Source: Trachythela sp. YZ-2020 (lineage: Eukaryota; Cnidaria; Anthozoa; Malacalcyonacea; Clavulariidae). Taken from it: a stretch of DNA of 64,000 bases. The notes under the pieces are model-generated. The model made no database searches. It saw nothing but the letters and a program-made list of their open reading frames with translations, and was not told the DNA's origin. The stretch covers positions 1-64,000 of the forward strand of contig JADLSH010000363.1 of NCBI GenBank assembly GCA_016169945.1, read 5' to 3'. Below, piece after piece: positions 45,531 to 56,463 of this stretch (positions within the stretch are counted from its first letter, which is position 1; every line of letters begins with the position of its first letter). The position numbers were made by a program, and so were the translations under genes.

Positions 45531-45859
45531 TATACAAAGTTAGCCAATTGCTCCAAGACTGAGGAAAGTAGAAATGGTAAAAACCCTTCTCCTTTTTGGA
45601 CAAGACGTGTTCTTCTTTTTATAACAGAATTCCGTCGATCAGCTGCAAACTTTATATGTTTGGAATGTGGCGCAAGTTTTTTAGCTGATTTTGGTTTCAG
45701 TTTGACGGTTTCAAACCAAACGTTCAACAGACACTGTCTGATTGCTTCCAAAAAATCGTCTTCAGCCGCTTTCAAAATGGCTTTTCTTAGTTTCGGTTTA
45801 CTCTTGGCCAATACTTTGAGAAGTTCGGAGTTCCTCTTCATACAAGCAGACATTGTCAA
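45530..45859 (-). CDS. Conserved small basic Polinton protein, 109 residues
   Basis: Intact ORF with helical, basic sequence: SELLKVLAKSKPKLRKAILK, FLEAIRQCLLNVWF, LKPKSAKKLAPHSKHIK and a C-terminal KGEGFLPFLLSSVLEQL that is hydrophobic. The pattern recurs in Polintons and related cnidarian and mollusc predictions. Function unknown; the basic helix plus hydrophobic tail suggests a DNA- or capsid-interior protein. It overlaps the next gene by the TAATG junction. Confidence 0.7.
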   Translation of the reverse strand: MTMSACMKRNSELLKVLAKSKPKLRKAILKAAEDDFLEAIRQCLLNVWFETVKLKPKSAKKLAPHSKHIKFAADRRNSVIKRRTRLVQKGEGFLPFLLSSVLEQLANFV

Positions 45860-45884
45860 ATGATTATTATACGTAGTGACTGGT

Positions 45885-46524
45885 TTATTTATACTCTGGC
45901 TTGGTAGACGTAATGTTTATCAGTTGGAAATATCCCGGATCTAAATCGGATTTCGTCTGGACACGTCGGTGTTAGATAAATAGGAATATGGTTCTTTTGT
46001 CGCCAATTGATAAGCTTGCTGGAAAAATTTTAATTTGTGCTGTTAGGATATAACTGTTTGGCAAGATGAACTATTTGACTTGCGTCACGAACATTCTTTG
46101 TCAAACATAAATAACTTGCATTTAAAGAAATCGTACGATGATCTTTGCTCTGGTGAAACAAGTTTTGTACAATGTATATAACACTGAGATTGCCATGGTG
46201 AGATTTTTTCGTAAATAACTTAGCGATAAGGGCGTCTCTCTCACCCATAAAATCATCAATAATATATAAATTACGTGTTTCTGGATTAATAGTGTCCAAC
46301 ATATTATCAGGCAAATTCTGTATAAACTTTATGTTTGGTACTAAAGTTTGTATTTCCCCAAACATATCTTGATATTCAGTATAGTAATACACAATGTTTT
46401 CTGGAGGTTTATTAATCATAATTTCCACGTAAGCCAAAAGATTTTTAACAAATGTTGTTTTGCCTGACTTTGTACCACCGGACACAAGGAGACCAAAAGG
46501 ATGTGTTAACTGTATGCTATACAT
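45885..46524 (-). pseudogene. ATPase: A32-like genome-packaging ATPase, C-terminus frameshifted
   Basis: FtsK/HerA-superfamily ATPase of the poxvirus A32 type that would pump DNA into the capsid. Walker A is GGTKSGKT at residues 16-23 and Walker B LYIIDDFM at 86-93; IVQNLFHQ and LCLTKNVRDASQIVHLAKQL follow. The ORF stops at 46,030, but family-like sequence resumes in another frame (FFQQAYQLATKEPYSYL) and a third (TPTCPDEIRF, FPTDKHYVYQA), so two small indels disrupt the C-terminal third. The catalytic core is intact. Confidence 0.88.
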
Positions 46525-46557
46525 CGTGAGAATGAAATGAAAATGATTTGTACGAAC

Positions 46558-46770
46558 CTATTTATACCATTTTGACCGCTGCTTAGTGTTTCTAACCATT
46601 CTATGCAACTCATTAAAAACAGCTTCAAGGTCTAAAGGTGTAGCTTTAGCGCGAATCAGAAAAGGTTGTCTTTTTTCACAAGACAGTTCATGAATGTCTG
46701 CTAAATGGTTTGATAATTTTAACAAACTTTTCTTCCCACAAATCGGACAGTCTTTACGCGTTCGAGGCAT
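46558..46770 (-). CDS. Small C2H2-type zinc-binding protein
   Basis: From the second ATG, PRTRKDCPICGKKSLLKLSN then HLADIH gives a CxxC...HxxxxH finger near the N-terminus, followed by a helical basic tail (ELHRMVRNTKQRSKWY). I prefer the ATG at 46,770 because the finger begins there as in similar small Polinton ORFs; an upstream in-frame ATG would add 12 residues. It could be a DNA-binding regulator. Intact. Confidence 0.6.
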   Translation of the reverse strand: MPRTRKDCPICGKKSLLKLSNHLADIHELSCEKRQPFLIRAKATPLDLEAVFNELHRMVRNTKQRSKWYK

Positions 46771-46812
46771 GATGTATACTGAAACATTTTTGAAAATGTA
46801 TAACATTTTAAA

Positions 46813-46910
46813 GGAGTCCCAGCGGGACTTTTGTCGTCCCGGGAGTCCTTGTTATCGCTTATACATTCAAGACATTTTCCCTGCGGGACTTTTCGTGTCC
46901 CGGGAGTCCC
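46813..46910. repeat. Two tandem GC-rich hairpins
   Basis: GCGGGACTTTTGTCGTCCCG (46,822-46,841) and a second copy, GCGGGACTTTTCGTGTCCCG (46,883-46,902), each form a stem and end in GGGAGTCC. They sit upstream of the small zinc gene and downstream of the PolB stop, and could be 3'-end or regulatory structures. Confidence 0.6.
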
Positions 46911-48409
46911 GATACACTAGATTGCTGGAGTGCTCCCCACCCATACAAAGACAACAGATATACGGTTTTTGAAAATTCATATTTTTTACACACACTTAAA
47001 TATCTAAAGGAGTAGTGGAAACACCGTCCTCCAAAACTTTGCGTTTTGGATAAAAGTAACTAAAAGCGTTCTTCTCTTGAGCATATGTTAACATTTTGTT
47101 ATCTAAAACCCTAAAACCCCTATTTACACCTGATCCACTACGTTTAGTTAAAATTACATCTAAATGGTTATCTTTATTAATTACATTATTTTTCTTATTA
47201 ACCTTGCAACTAAATTTATCTTTACCACTCCCAAAACAATAATACGTTTTACTACACAAGCTCACAATTCCATCTCCCTCCCATTCTACTTTAAAGAGCC
47301 CTGGTGTTCTCTTATCATAACGTACATGTTCTACGGTGTCTATACGCGGAAACCAGTTACACTTATCCTTCTCGTACTCCTCCAACATGGCTGGCTTAAT
47401 TAAACTATCAATGTTTTCATTACTTATAGCAATGTATGCCGAGTCAGTGTCCATCTCACAAAACTCAAAATCACACCTATCAATATATTTATCTAAGAAA
47501 TCATAGTAAAACTCAAGCATGCGTAATTTCGCGTATTGGTACACGAAGAATCCTACTTGAAGAGGAAGATCCAACTTGATTTTCTTCTTACTGCTTTGTA
47601 CTTCATACGTGTCTTCATTAATCGGGTTGAGTTCACGAAAGAAAGGTGAGTTGATTAAATCTGAGACTTCGTCGTCGTCACAGAATTTCACTTGACGATG
47701 TCGTTCTTTGTTGATAATGGTCTTACCGTAGCCAGAGTTGCCAACGAGTTTCATTGTGTCTGCGATGATGGCTTTGGAGGGATCTGTATCACCAGCACGA
47801 CGGGCATCCGACACAGTATCACCGAAAGATTGAAACACGGCTTAGGGGTATATTCAATCACCTGGTAGACATGTGTGACTTCGAGACCGTGTTCTAGGTA
47901 CCACTTTAACAGAGGGGTTGCCAACAGGATTTTCTCACCAATCATACTACCGATTAAACTCCGTCTTGGTCGATTCATGATTTTGTTTTCTTCAGCATAG
48001 GTCTTCATGTAGTCACCAATATCTTCTCGGGATATCTCAGTGTTCTTAAAGATGGGACACATTTCGGAAAACTTTTCTTTCAAATTATCAGGAACGTGGA
48101 TGTCGCACTCAACACACCCAAACAACGACTCGTTCTTGACAGCAGTCACAATACTATCCATGGTCATCGTTTTCACTTTGTCTAAGGGTCTACGAAGTCG
48201 TGTAGCAATAAATCTTTGTAGATCTTTGTTGGTCTTTTTCATCTCACGCCACTCACATTCCCAACACTCGACGAGATTGAAACCTTGCTTACGGATATAA
48301 GCGCTGTTTTTTCTAGTCTCGGCTAGCAACTCTTTCATGGGTTTGTCCCGTGTTGTGTTGGCTTCTTTACCTTCGTTGAGATGGCAATCGTGGCCATGCC
48401 ACCAACAAC

Positions 48410-48662
48410 CTGATAAGAAAAAAACAAAAAATTACAAACCTACAAATATGAATTTAAGTAAGGCATAACCATTTCCTACAAGAAAGGAATGTTAGACATC
48501 CCACGCAACTGCTAAAAAACAATTAAGTATTAAAAAGCACAAATTGAGTACATCCCACGCAACTACCAAAAATCAATTAGGCTAATCCTACGCAATTAAA
48601 ATCTAGGCCCACGCAATTAAGCTAATCCTACGAACAAAAAATCAACTACACTTATAGTTTAC
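48410..48662 (-). other. PolB intron 6
   Basis: 253-bp intron, donor CAAG/GTAAAC at 48,662 and acceptor TTATCAG/GTTG at 48,410. It contains four or five degenerate copies of CCCACGCAA(T/C)T. Confidence 0.8.
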
Positions 48663-49737
48663 CTTGAAACTGAAACACGGTTTGTGTTTCGGCGTTGAAA
48701 CCATCGACAGGTAAGCGGCGTGGACCAATGCGTTTCTCTGTGTTGTTGTACTCGTGTCTGATTGAAACTCCTCGTTGATATACTTCCCATTCTAACCATT
48801 CGATTGCCATCTTACCACTGAACCGATTCTTGAATCCATCTTCCTCCAGACGCCTGGTATATTGCCCCGTTGGCATGTCCTGCATGATAGCCCAAAGGTA
48901 AAGTGCGTTTACGTCGTATCCGACCACCTTTTTGCATGGCTTTGGGTCTTGTCCTTTCGCACACATCTCGACATTACGAATGTTTGTCTTATCCTTTTCA
49001 TGGTATCTGTTGAAAATAATGCTCGGCCCGCCGACATTATTGTCTTTCATCGTATAATAGAGATCTTTGTCTTTCTCCGAGAATAACGAGAAATATGTAT
49101 TGGGCACGTTTGAAAATAAATATTTCATTGTTAGACCAGGCACACTTACACCGTCTTTAAACATATCTATATCTCTTTCTTTCCAAAAATCACTCATTTT
49201 ATCAATCGCTTCAAGGAAAGGCACCACATCGCGGTTGTTGTACCACACGAGGAAATCGCGGAAACTTGTCATACTGTTCTCATCCCATACGCGCTGACAA
49301 TAATCATACTGTTCGTCCGTAATATCCGTACCGGATAAGGTAGAATGGAAAGCTTGCTGCGGTGGTAAACTGGGAAAGTTCAGTTTATCGATTGAGTCGA
49401 CCCACTCGTACGGGAAATAGCCTTTCGCCTGTGAACACTCGTACGCTTTCAGAAACTGTTCGTAATTGAAACCAGGAGCCAAGTAGTTTGTGATATCGAG
49501 AAACTTTAAGTGCAATGTTTTCAAGCACATATGATTATTGTTTCTCTTTATCACAAATTTGACAGACTCATGTTTGACCAGATGTGTGAAGAAGGGGTTC
49601 TTAGCGGCGTTGATATCATACTTTCCCGAGTTGAAGCCAAGGACTGGTAGTTCCTAGTATTTCTCCTGTAATTTCTCCAACGGGTGAGCTTTCACGTCTT
49701 CTTCTTCGTTCGCTTCTACAGCGTCTACTTCGCTCGC

Positions 49738-49975
49738 CTAAAACATAGAGAAGGATAATAAATATAAATATTATAAACAAGACGTAGTAGGTTAAATATA
49801 TCTACTTTACCTCATGTCCATCCATTTCAAGCAGACATTGAACCATGTCCTCAATCATAGCATCTTCCTCGGTGCATGCTGTAGACTCGTTCACTTCGCT
49901 CAACTAAAACATAGAGACTAATAATAAGTACAAAAATTATATAAAATATGTAATAGGTCAACTATATATACATAC
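49738..49975 (-). repeat. Duplicated intron-exon unit in PolB (introns 4 and 5, exon 5)
   Basis: Intron 4 (49,904-49,975, 72 bp) and intron 5 (49,738-49,810, 73 bp) are alignable: both end CTCTATGTTTTAG and share ACCTA-TAC and TTTATAA blocks. The exons that follow them both begin with SEV plus an acidic stretch (LSEVNEST, ASEVDAVE). A local tandem duplication has added one small acidic exon. Confidence 0.8.
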
Positions 49976-51674
49976 CTCGCTGTTGGATATTCGTTCGTTG
50001 ATTAGATCAAACACGTCTCCAAATCGATCCAACAATAATCCATAACTCTCTTGGCTTATTTCAACCAAATAGTCCACAAATCGTTTGATCATATCTACCG
50101 TGTTACCAGAGGAAACAAAACACTTGGGCTCTTCGTATCCTGGTACATTGGAGCATACTGATACACTCAATGGTATATGTTCAGCTTCCCATTCGCCGTG
50201 TTTCTCAGGTGTTGTGATTGGCGTTGAAAGTAGCACTCGAAGTCAAACGTTGCACGATACGGGAAGTACTTTAAATCTTCAAGGATCTCGATACCTTCGT
50301 CTGCGAGTAAATCAAAGATTGTTTGTGGAAGTTTATAGACACCACCAGGGAATACATGACGAACAGTAGCTTCGCAGGTTTTCTCGTGTTTGTTCAGAGC
50401 TTTCGCAGATTTCCATAGTTTATCACATTTACAACAACAATATGATTTGGAGTACATTGACAAGTTTTTGATGTAGCTGAAATGGCTCCCGTAGAGGTTC
50501 AAGTACATTGTATTGGCATAGGTACGGTGCGATCGCTGTATAAGTTGTGCCACAATTTTTGTCTGGTCGTTCTCTTCATCGTAAAGTTCAACAAGACGAT
50601 ACACGTAAATATTAAGTTCAAATAATTTTTCCAAGTCCGGTAATTCCTCGAGTGTAACGCCATCAAAATCATAATCATCCTCAACATACCGTTCAAAATA
50701 ATGTTGAGTATCGCGTTCGAGATTGCTCGAGTGACATCCACGGTGCATAGTCAAACAACGGAAGAAACACAATTTGTCCTCGTACGGTAATCCAGTTTGT
50801 TCGTTACAATCTAACGACACGATGGCAGGATTATCCAACACACGGCGAGGTAAGCGAGTACTACGTCCAATCGGATGTTCGCGAAGCTTCGTTATATAAA
50901 ACGTAGCGTTGGTAATATCCACAACGACCCACTTCGAGTTAGGTCGTTGTTGTCGAGCCCATTCGAAGATATCCAAGTTTTGCAAAGCTTCGCGTACTTG
51001 ATCTAAATCCTCGAGGTTACGTATTTGGAACGGTACCTCAAATACACGATTGTTGTTGATAGAGGAGTGGTGGTATTGGAATTGTTCTGTCTCGTTGTTG
51101 AACAACACGAATCCAAACGATACGTTGAGCTTGAACACCGTAGTTTGGTCATGGAATACATGATCTACGTATTGTACAAGTTGACTCATATCCATAGAGT
51201 TCAGACGATAATTGTACCAATCCTGGACTCGGTTGCCACGACTTTGACGGGTTCGAATAGCACGCCAATGTTGCCGGTGTAATTGAGAGGGGAGATTAGC
51301 TGGCGCTATAATTGGGTCTTGGGAAAATCGGTTGGGTTGTTTAGTAGATGTCGAAGCTCCTTGAAAAGGAAATTAATCTCAATAAGATAACAAACACCCG
51401 ATTCGGACAATTTTAAACGCCAGCAGGAAACAAACCTATATTGTGTAATGCACATAAGTCTTACACCTTTAACGACTAGCAGTATACTACATAAGTATAT
51501 TAAATCTTTATAAAAGAAACTATATGTGACTTGGTAAAAACACACTACGATCAGCGAAGCATAAAATGTTAATTACTTCTTAACGACTCTTTTCGAGGAT
51601 TAGTGATATTCAAATTACACTTAGCAACGTTAGGATAGCAACCATGTTGAAATATTCAAACCAAACTTTCCTAC

Positions 51675-51760
51675 CTTCGTTAACAACTGTAGGCGTTGAG
51701 GCTCCTTCGTTCACAGCCGTAGATGTCGAGGCTCCTTCATTCACAGGTGTAAAATCCGTC
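51675..51760 (-). repeat. VNEGAST peptide minisatellite in PolB
   Basis: Three peptide repeats, VNEGASTST, VNEGASTPT and VNEG continuing across the intron as GASTST, form the linker between the fingers and the polymerase. The DNA repeat unit is about 27-30 bp. Confidence 0.7.
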
Positions 51761-52615
51761 GTCTTTGCTCGCTTCCCTTTGCTTGCTGTGGGACGACAAC
51801 GCTTACGTTTCCCACCACCGACCTGATGAACATCGCGTTTATGTGCTTGCAGTGAGAAGATGTTGCGAAACGTCTCGCCACAAACATTACATGTATATTC
51901 ACGCTCGGCACCTCGTCTCTCGTGCATTTTCATGTCTTGTAAGATTACCCTTGAAAAATAAAATAAAATAAAATAAATAAACACTATAGTTCAAGATTAT
52001 ATAAGAATATACCCCTTTTAATTACATACCTTTCGATTAAATTTTTTGTGACATCTTGGACACTCGAACGTTTTCTCCTGGTGGATTTTCTCGTGACGTT
52101 TCACTTTATCTTTCGTAGCAAAGGATTTACCACATTCTTTACATGAAAGCATCTTTCCTCCAGAATGAAGGGATTTAACGTGACGTTTCAAACTGGTTAG
52201 GCGCGTAAATACTCGACCACATTCATCACAACATAACCCTACTTTCTCCGTGGTTGCCTCGTCGTCTTTCCAATCATTCCACTCAGCGAGAACTTGTTCC
52301 TGGGTTTCAGGTGACCAAGAATCGAACATATCTTCAACCGCCAACGAACAAAGCTGACGATTAATCTCTTCGTCCTCCAGATCAGCCATGAACTGATCTC
52401 TCCTGTGGAATAGAATTTGTATTTGTATTAACAAGAAGTCTAATTATACCAAAGCGAATGTCAAAATCAACTTACCAAATATTTTCTTGCTCTTCTTGAG
52501 CCATTGTAAACTTTCAGATACAGATTTCAGAATTTTCAGATGTAGAAAATTTCACCAAAGCAATCTTAGGCAGAAAGAAGTTGTGATCGTTGTCGAAACG
52601 GACTGTGTTTGGAAC

Positions 52616-52950
52616 ACAACGTTTGGGGACTTTATAGGGACGCTATAGCTATTGTGATAAAAAGCGTCAGGATTAACTCTTTTTGTGATGAAAATGCTGA
52701 GCTCAGCTTAATGACTGTTTTGCCCAAACTTGCCTTGCATATCATCATGACGTCAATACATAATTAATGAATGTTAATGATGTTGCACACTCTCAAAACT
52801 CAACATAATGACTGTTTCGCCCAAACTCACCTTGCATATCATTATGACGTCAATACATAATAATGTTAATGATGTTGCACACTCACAAAACTCTCGCACA
52901 CCCCCGCACACCCCCAAAAATAAGGGTCGATCGGCCCCTATATTACTACT
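52616..52950 (-). repeat. Polinton right terminal inverted repeat
   Basis: Inverted copy of the left repeat with the same duplicated 97-bp subunits (TGACGTCA at 52,748-52,755 and 52,845-52,852). The outermost part has an extra GTGTGCGGGG unit relative to the left end. Confidence 0.93.
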
Positions 52951-53089
52951 GACATGTATCCACTTCCAAAACTTTAGTACTTCATATTCCCTTCACCCCT
53001 TCCCAACAAATCCTGTTTCCTTGTTTTCTATTGAGACATTTTAGGCAAATGTAATGACATCCTTGTTAGTCTTCTATAATCACCAAGTG

Positions 53090-53326
53090 CCGGTTGTTCA
53101 AAAGCCGGCTAATGCTAACCCACAGTTAAATTTGCCTAACCTAGAGTTAAATTTTAACCTTAGGTTTGTTTGCGTTGTTTAAAGCTAGATTAACCGTAAC
53201 CCAGGGGTAAACAGTGGGTTAAATTTCACCCACCTCACTAGTTGCTCACTAGGTTACTGATTTTTAACCCAGGGTTACTGCTAATCCTGGGTTCAGTTAA
53301 ATGGCTTTTTAACAACCGGCCCCAGG
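53090..53326. mobile_element. MITE with GCCGGTTGTT ends
   Basis: TGCCGGTTGTTCAAAAGCC at 53,090 pairs with GGCTTTTTAACAACCGGCC ending about 53,322. Internal TAACCC-type subrepeats pair as well. No coding capacity. Confidence 0.75.
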
Positions 53327-53379
53327 TGTAATATTCACATATAAATTATATTGAATGCCTGTAATGCAGCAACATCAGA

Positions 53380-54240
53380 GGCAGTTTAAATATTGGAAGA
53401 ACAGGAACATTAGGATTCTGTTAGTTCAATGTAATGTTCTTGCTAGGACCATCTTTAACAAATTCCATAACAGCAGGCAGTAGAACAGCAACACAATGAG
53501 GCAGTTAGTTTAGTATAATATTCATGCTAGGATCATCCTTAAGAAAATGGAGGAACAAGACCACAAGTGGCTGTTAGTTACAGTAGGTGTATGTTTACGT
53601 TGAGTATTCTTTAAATATTCCAGGAACAGCAACATGATAAGGCAGTTAGTTCAATGAAATTTTCACGCTAAGATCATCTTGAAAAAAGGAAGAACAGCAA
53701 CACGAGGAGACTGTTAGTTAGGTGTATGTTTACGTTGAGCTGAGGTATTCTTTAAATATTCCAGGAACAGCAACATGACAAGGCAGTTAGTTCAATGATA
53801 TTTTCACGCTAAGATCATCTTGAAAAAAGGAAGAACAGCAACACGAGGAGACTGTTAGTTAGGTGTATGTTTACGTTGAGCTGAGGTATTCTTTAAATAT
53901 TCCAGGAACAGCAACATGATAAGGCAGTTAGTTCGATGAAAATTTCACGCTAAGATAATCTTGAAAAATAGGGAAGAACAGCAACACGAGGAGACTGTTA
54001 ATTTCGTGTATGTTTACGTTGAGATATTCTTTAAATATTCCAGGAACAGCAACATGATAAGGCAGTTAGTTCAATGAAATTTTCACACTAAGATCGTCTT
54101 GAAAAAAGGGAAGAACAGCAACACGAGGAGACTGTTAGTTAGGTGTATCGTTATGTTAAGGTATTTTTTAAAAATCTAGGAGCATCAACGGGAGGAGGCT
54201 ATTTCTTCAATGACATTGTATGTTACATAAAAGTATTCTT
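53380..54240. repeat. About 141-bp tandem repeat, 4-6 copies
   Basis: CAGGAACAGCAACATGA begins at 53,621, 53,762, 53,903 and 54,041 (periods 141, 141 and 138), with degenerate copies upstream from about 53,380. Each unit also carries GGAAGAACAGCAACACGAGG. It lies immediately downstream of the MULE gene and might be part of that element's terminus. Confidence 0.85.
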
Positions 54241-54305
54241 TTAATATTAAATGGCAACTTCACAAATTTAACTTCCGTTGACGTTTAGTTTGGTTACACT
54301 TCACA

Positions 54306-56460
54306 TCAACGTGTATGTCCAGCGTTTGGTTTATTTAAGTTTATATTTAATGAAAGGTTTCTTTTTCTATTTGGCTCCTTTTTTCTTGTCCTAGCCGGCA
54401 TCATACATTTGTCATATTTTCTTAACGTTGGCTTACGATCTGAAGGTTGTGCGAGCGAAGACTTTATACCTGATCGACGACGAGATATCGCAGTTGTTTG
54501 TACTCCAATTCTCTTGTTTGCATTGTGATGTATTGGTAACATTTTGCAATTTGTGTTTCTGCCAAATGATACATAAGCGGTAGAAAGACTGTTAATTGGA
54601 GCTTGTCCTCTTGCTTTATTAACAATTTTCTTATAGGTTTGAAGGTACTTGCTATAGCATTTAATAAAACTTGGATTTCCACTCCGTAACCAAAATTCGA
54701 TATCGCTGGACACCTCTTTGTTGAGTTTGATAACATCCTCTAGGCTTGTCTCTTGCTCGTCGTGCATTGTGTTTGTACATTCCTCTTCAGTGCTGTTAGG
54801 TTCGTCATTTAATGGTATATTTCCTGGTTTCTCGTCGACAACTTCCGGTTGTGGAGTCGCCGTTTTAGTTAAATCGAATTTCTTTTGGTGAACATCTGCA
54901 AATTTTTCTGCACACAAGTCCGGATGGTCTCCTATGGCTGCAAGCTTGTACTTATCGATGTGGTTTTTTGGTATAAAGTTGTTGTTAGAGACGCCGTACT
55001 TTAGCGCAACTGCAGCTTGATGAGGACAGCTGTTTCCATTTTCACCAGCCGGGCAAGAACACATTCCAATTGACGAGTTCACCACGTAAATTGTTCCTTT
55101 TCCCTTTCTACTTGGCGCATTAAATTTAAAGGGTTCGTTGCTGTCTTGTGTTATTGTGGCAAAATCGACCGTGCTGGCACTTTTACCAAAACATCTGGAT
55201 GCAATGTGCAAATTTTGTGGTTTGCCAAAAGCTAGCGATAGTAACTTACGTTGAAAATAACTGTTAAGATCCTCAACAATAAATCTAAATAGTTCCACCA
55301 AGTTGTACGCTCTGATTCTTCGTAAAATGATGCACTTGAAGATGAAAATCATCGATTCAGTATAATTATCCGTGTTGTTACCTCTTGTTAGTAGTTGTTT
55401 CCGAAGACAAACAGCCCATTCGGACTTTCTTAGTATCGCATTCTTGATGTATTTAAGGAAATGTTTGTACTTCTTCGCTGTCTGATCTTCTTTCAGTTCC
55501 ACGAATAGTTTGTTTAACTTGATTTCGCTTTCAGCAAAGACCAAATTCTGAATCAATTTCATAAGCGGTTTTCGGTCACACAATTCTATTTTATTTTTTG
55601 ATTCCCATAGCCATTTCCACGCTGCTTGTAGGAAATGAAATATACACAAAAGCAATTTTGTTGAACTCCAGGTAGTATTTAAAGCGGCCCTCTGGGTCGA
55701 ATCGTCATCCGTTAGGCAAATCTTTGGTCCCCCTTGCGCACCTCGATCACCAAACGCACCCTCCGGAAATAAACCTTTCGCATTCTCCAAACAGCTTTCG
55801 ACAGTTTTTTGGGAGTTATCTGATGTAACCCAGACACATAATGGAAGTGCTCCTGAAGGGTGATGGGTACAAAGAAAATAAACAGGATTGTTGTGCCGGT
55901 CAATACTGGCTGATGCATCCAGGAATACCATTTCTCCTGCTTGAGGTAAAGAATGTACCCTAGCCATTAGCGGGGTAACAACAGCTAGAATTAATGGTTT
56001 TTCTGTACATGTTGTCTTTTCATACCGTTGAAGAAAGCACTTACCACCCTCCATGGAATGGCGTTTGTTGTAATCCTTAACAACATCTTCCAGCTCCTGA
56101 AACATATCCACTCCATCGGGCGCTCCTTTTGTTTGTTTTCTCCATTTTTCAAACATCCTCCTCACGTCAGTTGCAGATGGGCAGTGTCGTCTGTCGGCGA
56201 GCATCGTCATTGTTGATGGATCATTCATGAGTGACGACTCGTGATGGTGAAAAGCTTCCGCAGCGGACATACCACTAACAAAGTAATCGTTAATCGTGCT
56301 GTAGATAGCAAGTGAAGTTCTGCATCATCGACAAAGGTGTTTTGGGGATTTGTGCCTAACTTTTTCTGACGTTTTTTGAGTGCTAGGTTTTTTGCTTCTT
56401 GTTGCTTTTTCGTTAATTTCTTCCTTTGGCATTGACAAATGTACCATCTTGACAACAAGA
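54306..56460 (-). CDS. MULE-type transposase with SWIM finger
   Basis: The main ORF (54,306-56,270, 654 codons) is intact. Asp118 (VFLDAS), Asp188-190 (CLTDDDS) with a following LLCIFHFLQAAWKWLW, and Glu305 (NTDNYTES) fit the MULE RNase H-like DDE core. CSCPAGENGNSCPH at 404-417 is a SWIM zinc finger (CxC...CxH), common in MULE transposases. The C-terminus is basic. Upstream, a second frame (56,458-56,290) carries a CxC-containing basic segment (WYICQCQRKKLTKKQQ) that leads to the ORF through one frame change at about 56,305. That suggests the transposase is the C-terminal part of a longer protein with the Ulp1-like region. No terminal inverted repeat identified. Confidence 0.85.
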
Positions 56461-56463
56461 CTT

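Larger units (their letters stand above)
46996..52504 (-). pseudogene. PolB: Protein-primed family B DNA polymerase with N-terminal C2H2 fingers (spliced, several lesions)
   Basis: Seven exons can be set by GT-AG sites: 52,504-52,476; 52,402-52,030; 51,949-51,675; 51,359-49,976; 49,903-49,811; 49,737-48,663; 48,409-46,996. Exons 2-3 encode about four C2H2 fingers. Exon 4 has an OTU-like LCFFRCLTMHRG, a further CxxC finger and exonuclease motif ATFDFECYF. Exon 6 has LPVLGFNSGKYDIN (exo II) and polymerase motif A (GYDVNALYLWAIMQDMPTG). Exon 7 has motif B KLVGNSGYGKT and motif C EMDTDSAYI. Lesions: frameshift near 51,927 (A-run), frameshift near 50,230, TAG at 49,654-49,656, and a frameshift near 47,830. 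It would replicate the element by protein priming. Confidence 0.9.
39629..52950. mobile_element. Complete-length Polinton/Maverick element (13.3 kb)
   Basis: The ends are AGTAGTAGTATAG and CTATATTACTACT, so the element begins with AG as Polintons usually do. It is flanked by perfect 6-bp duplications GACATG at 39,623-39,628 and 52,951-52,956, the Polinton hallmark. Terminal inverted repeats are about 315-335 bp. The gene set is diagnostic: chromodomain integrase, protein-primed PolB, A32-type ATPase, adenain-like protease, double-jelly-roll capsid and penton-type minor capsid. Left-end genes run right and right-end genes run left, converging near 44.9 kb. Most genes carry a lesion, so the copy is non-functional as written. 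Confidence 0.97.
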
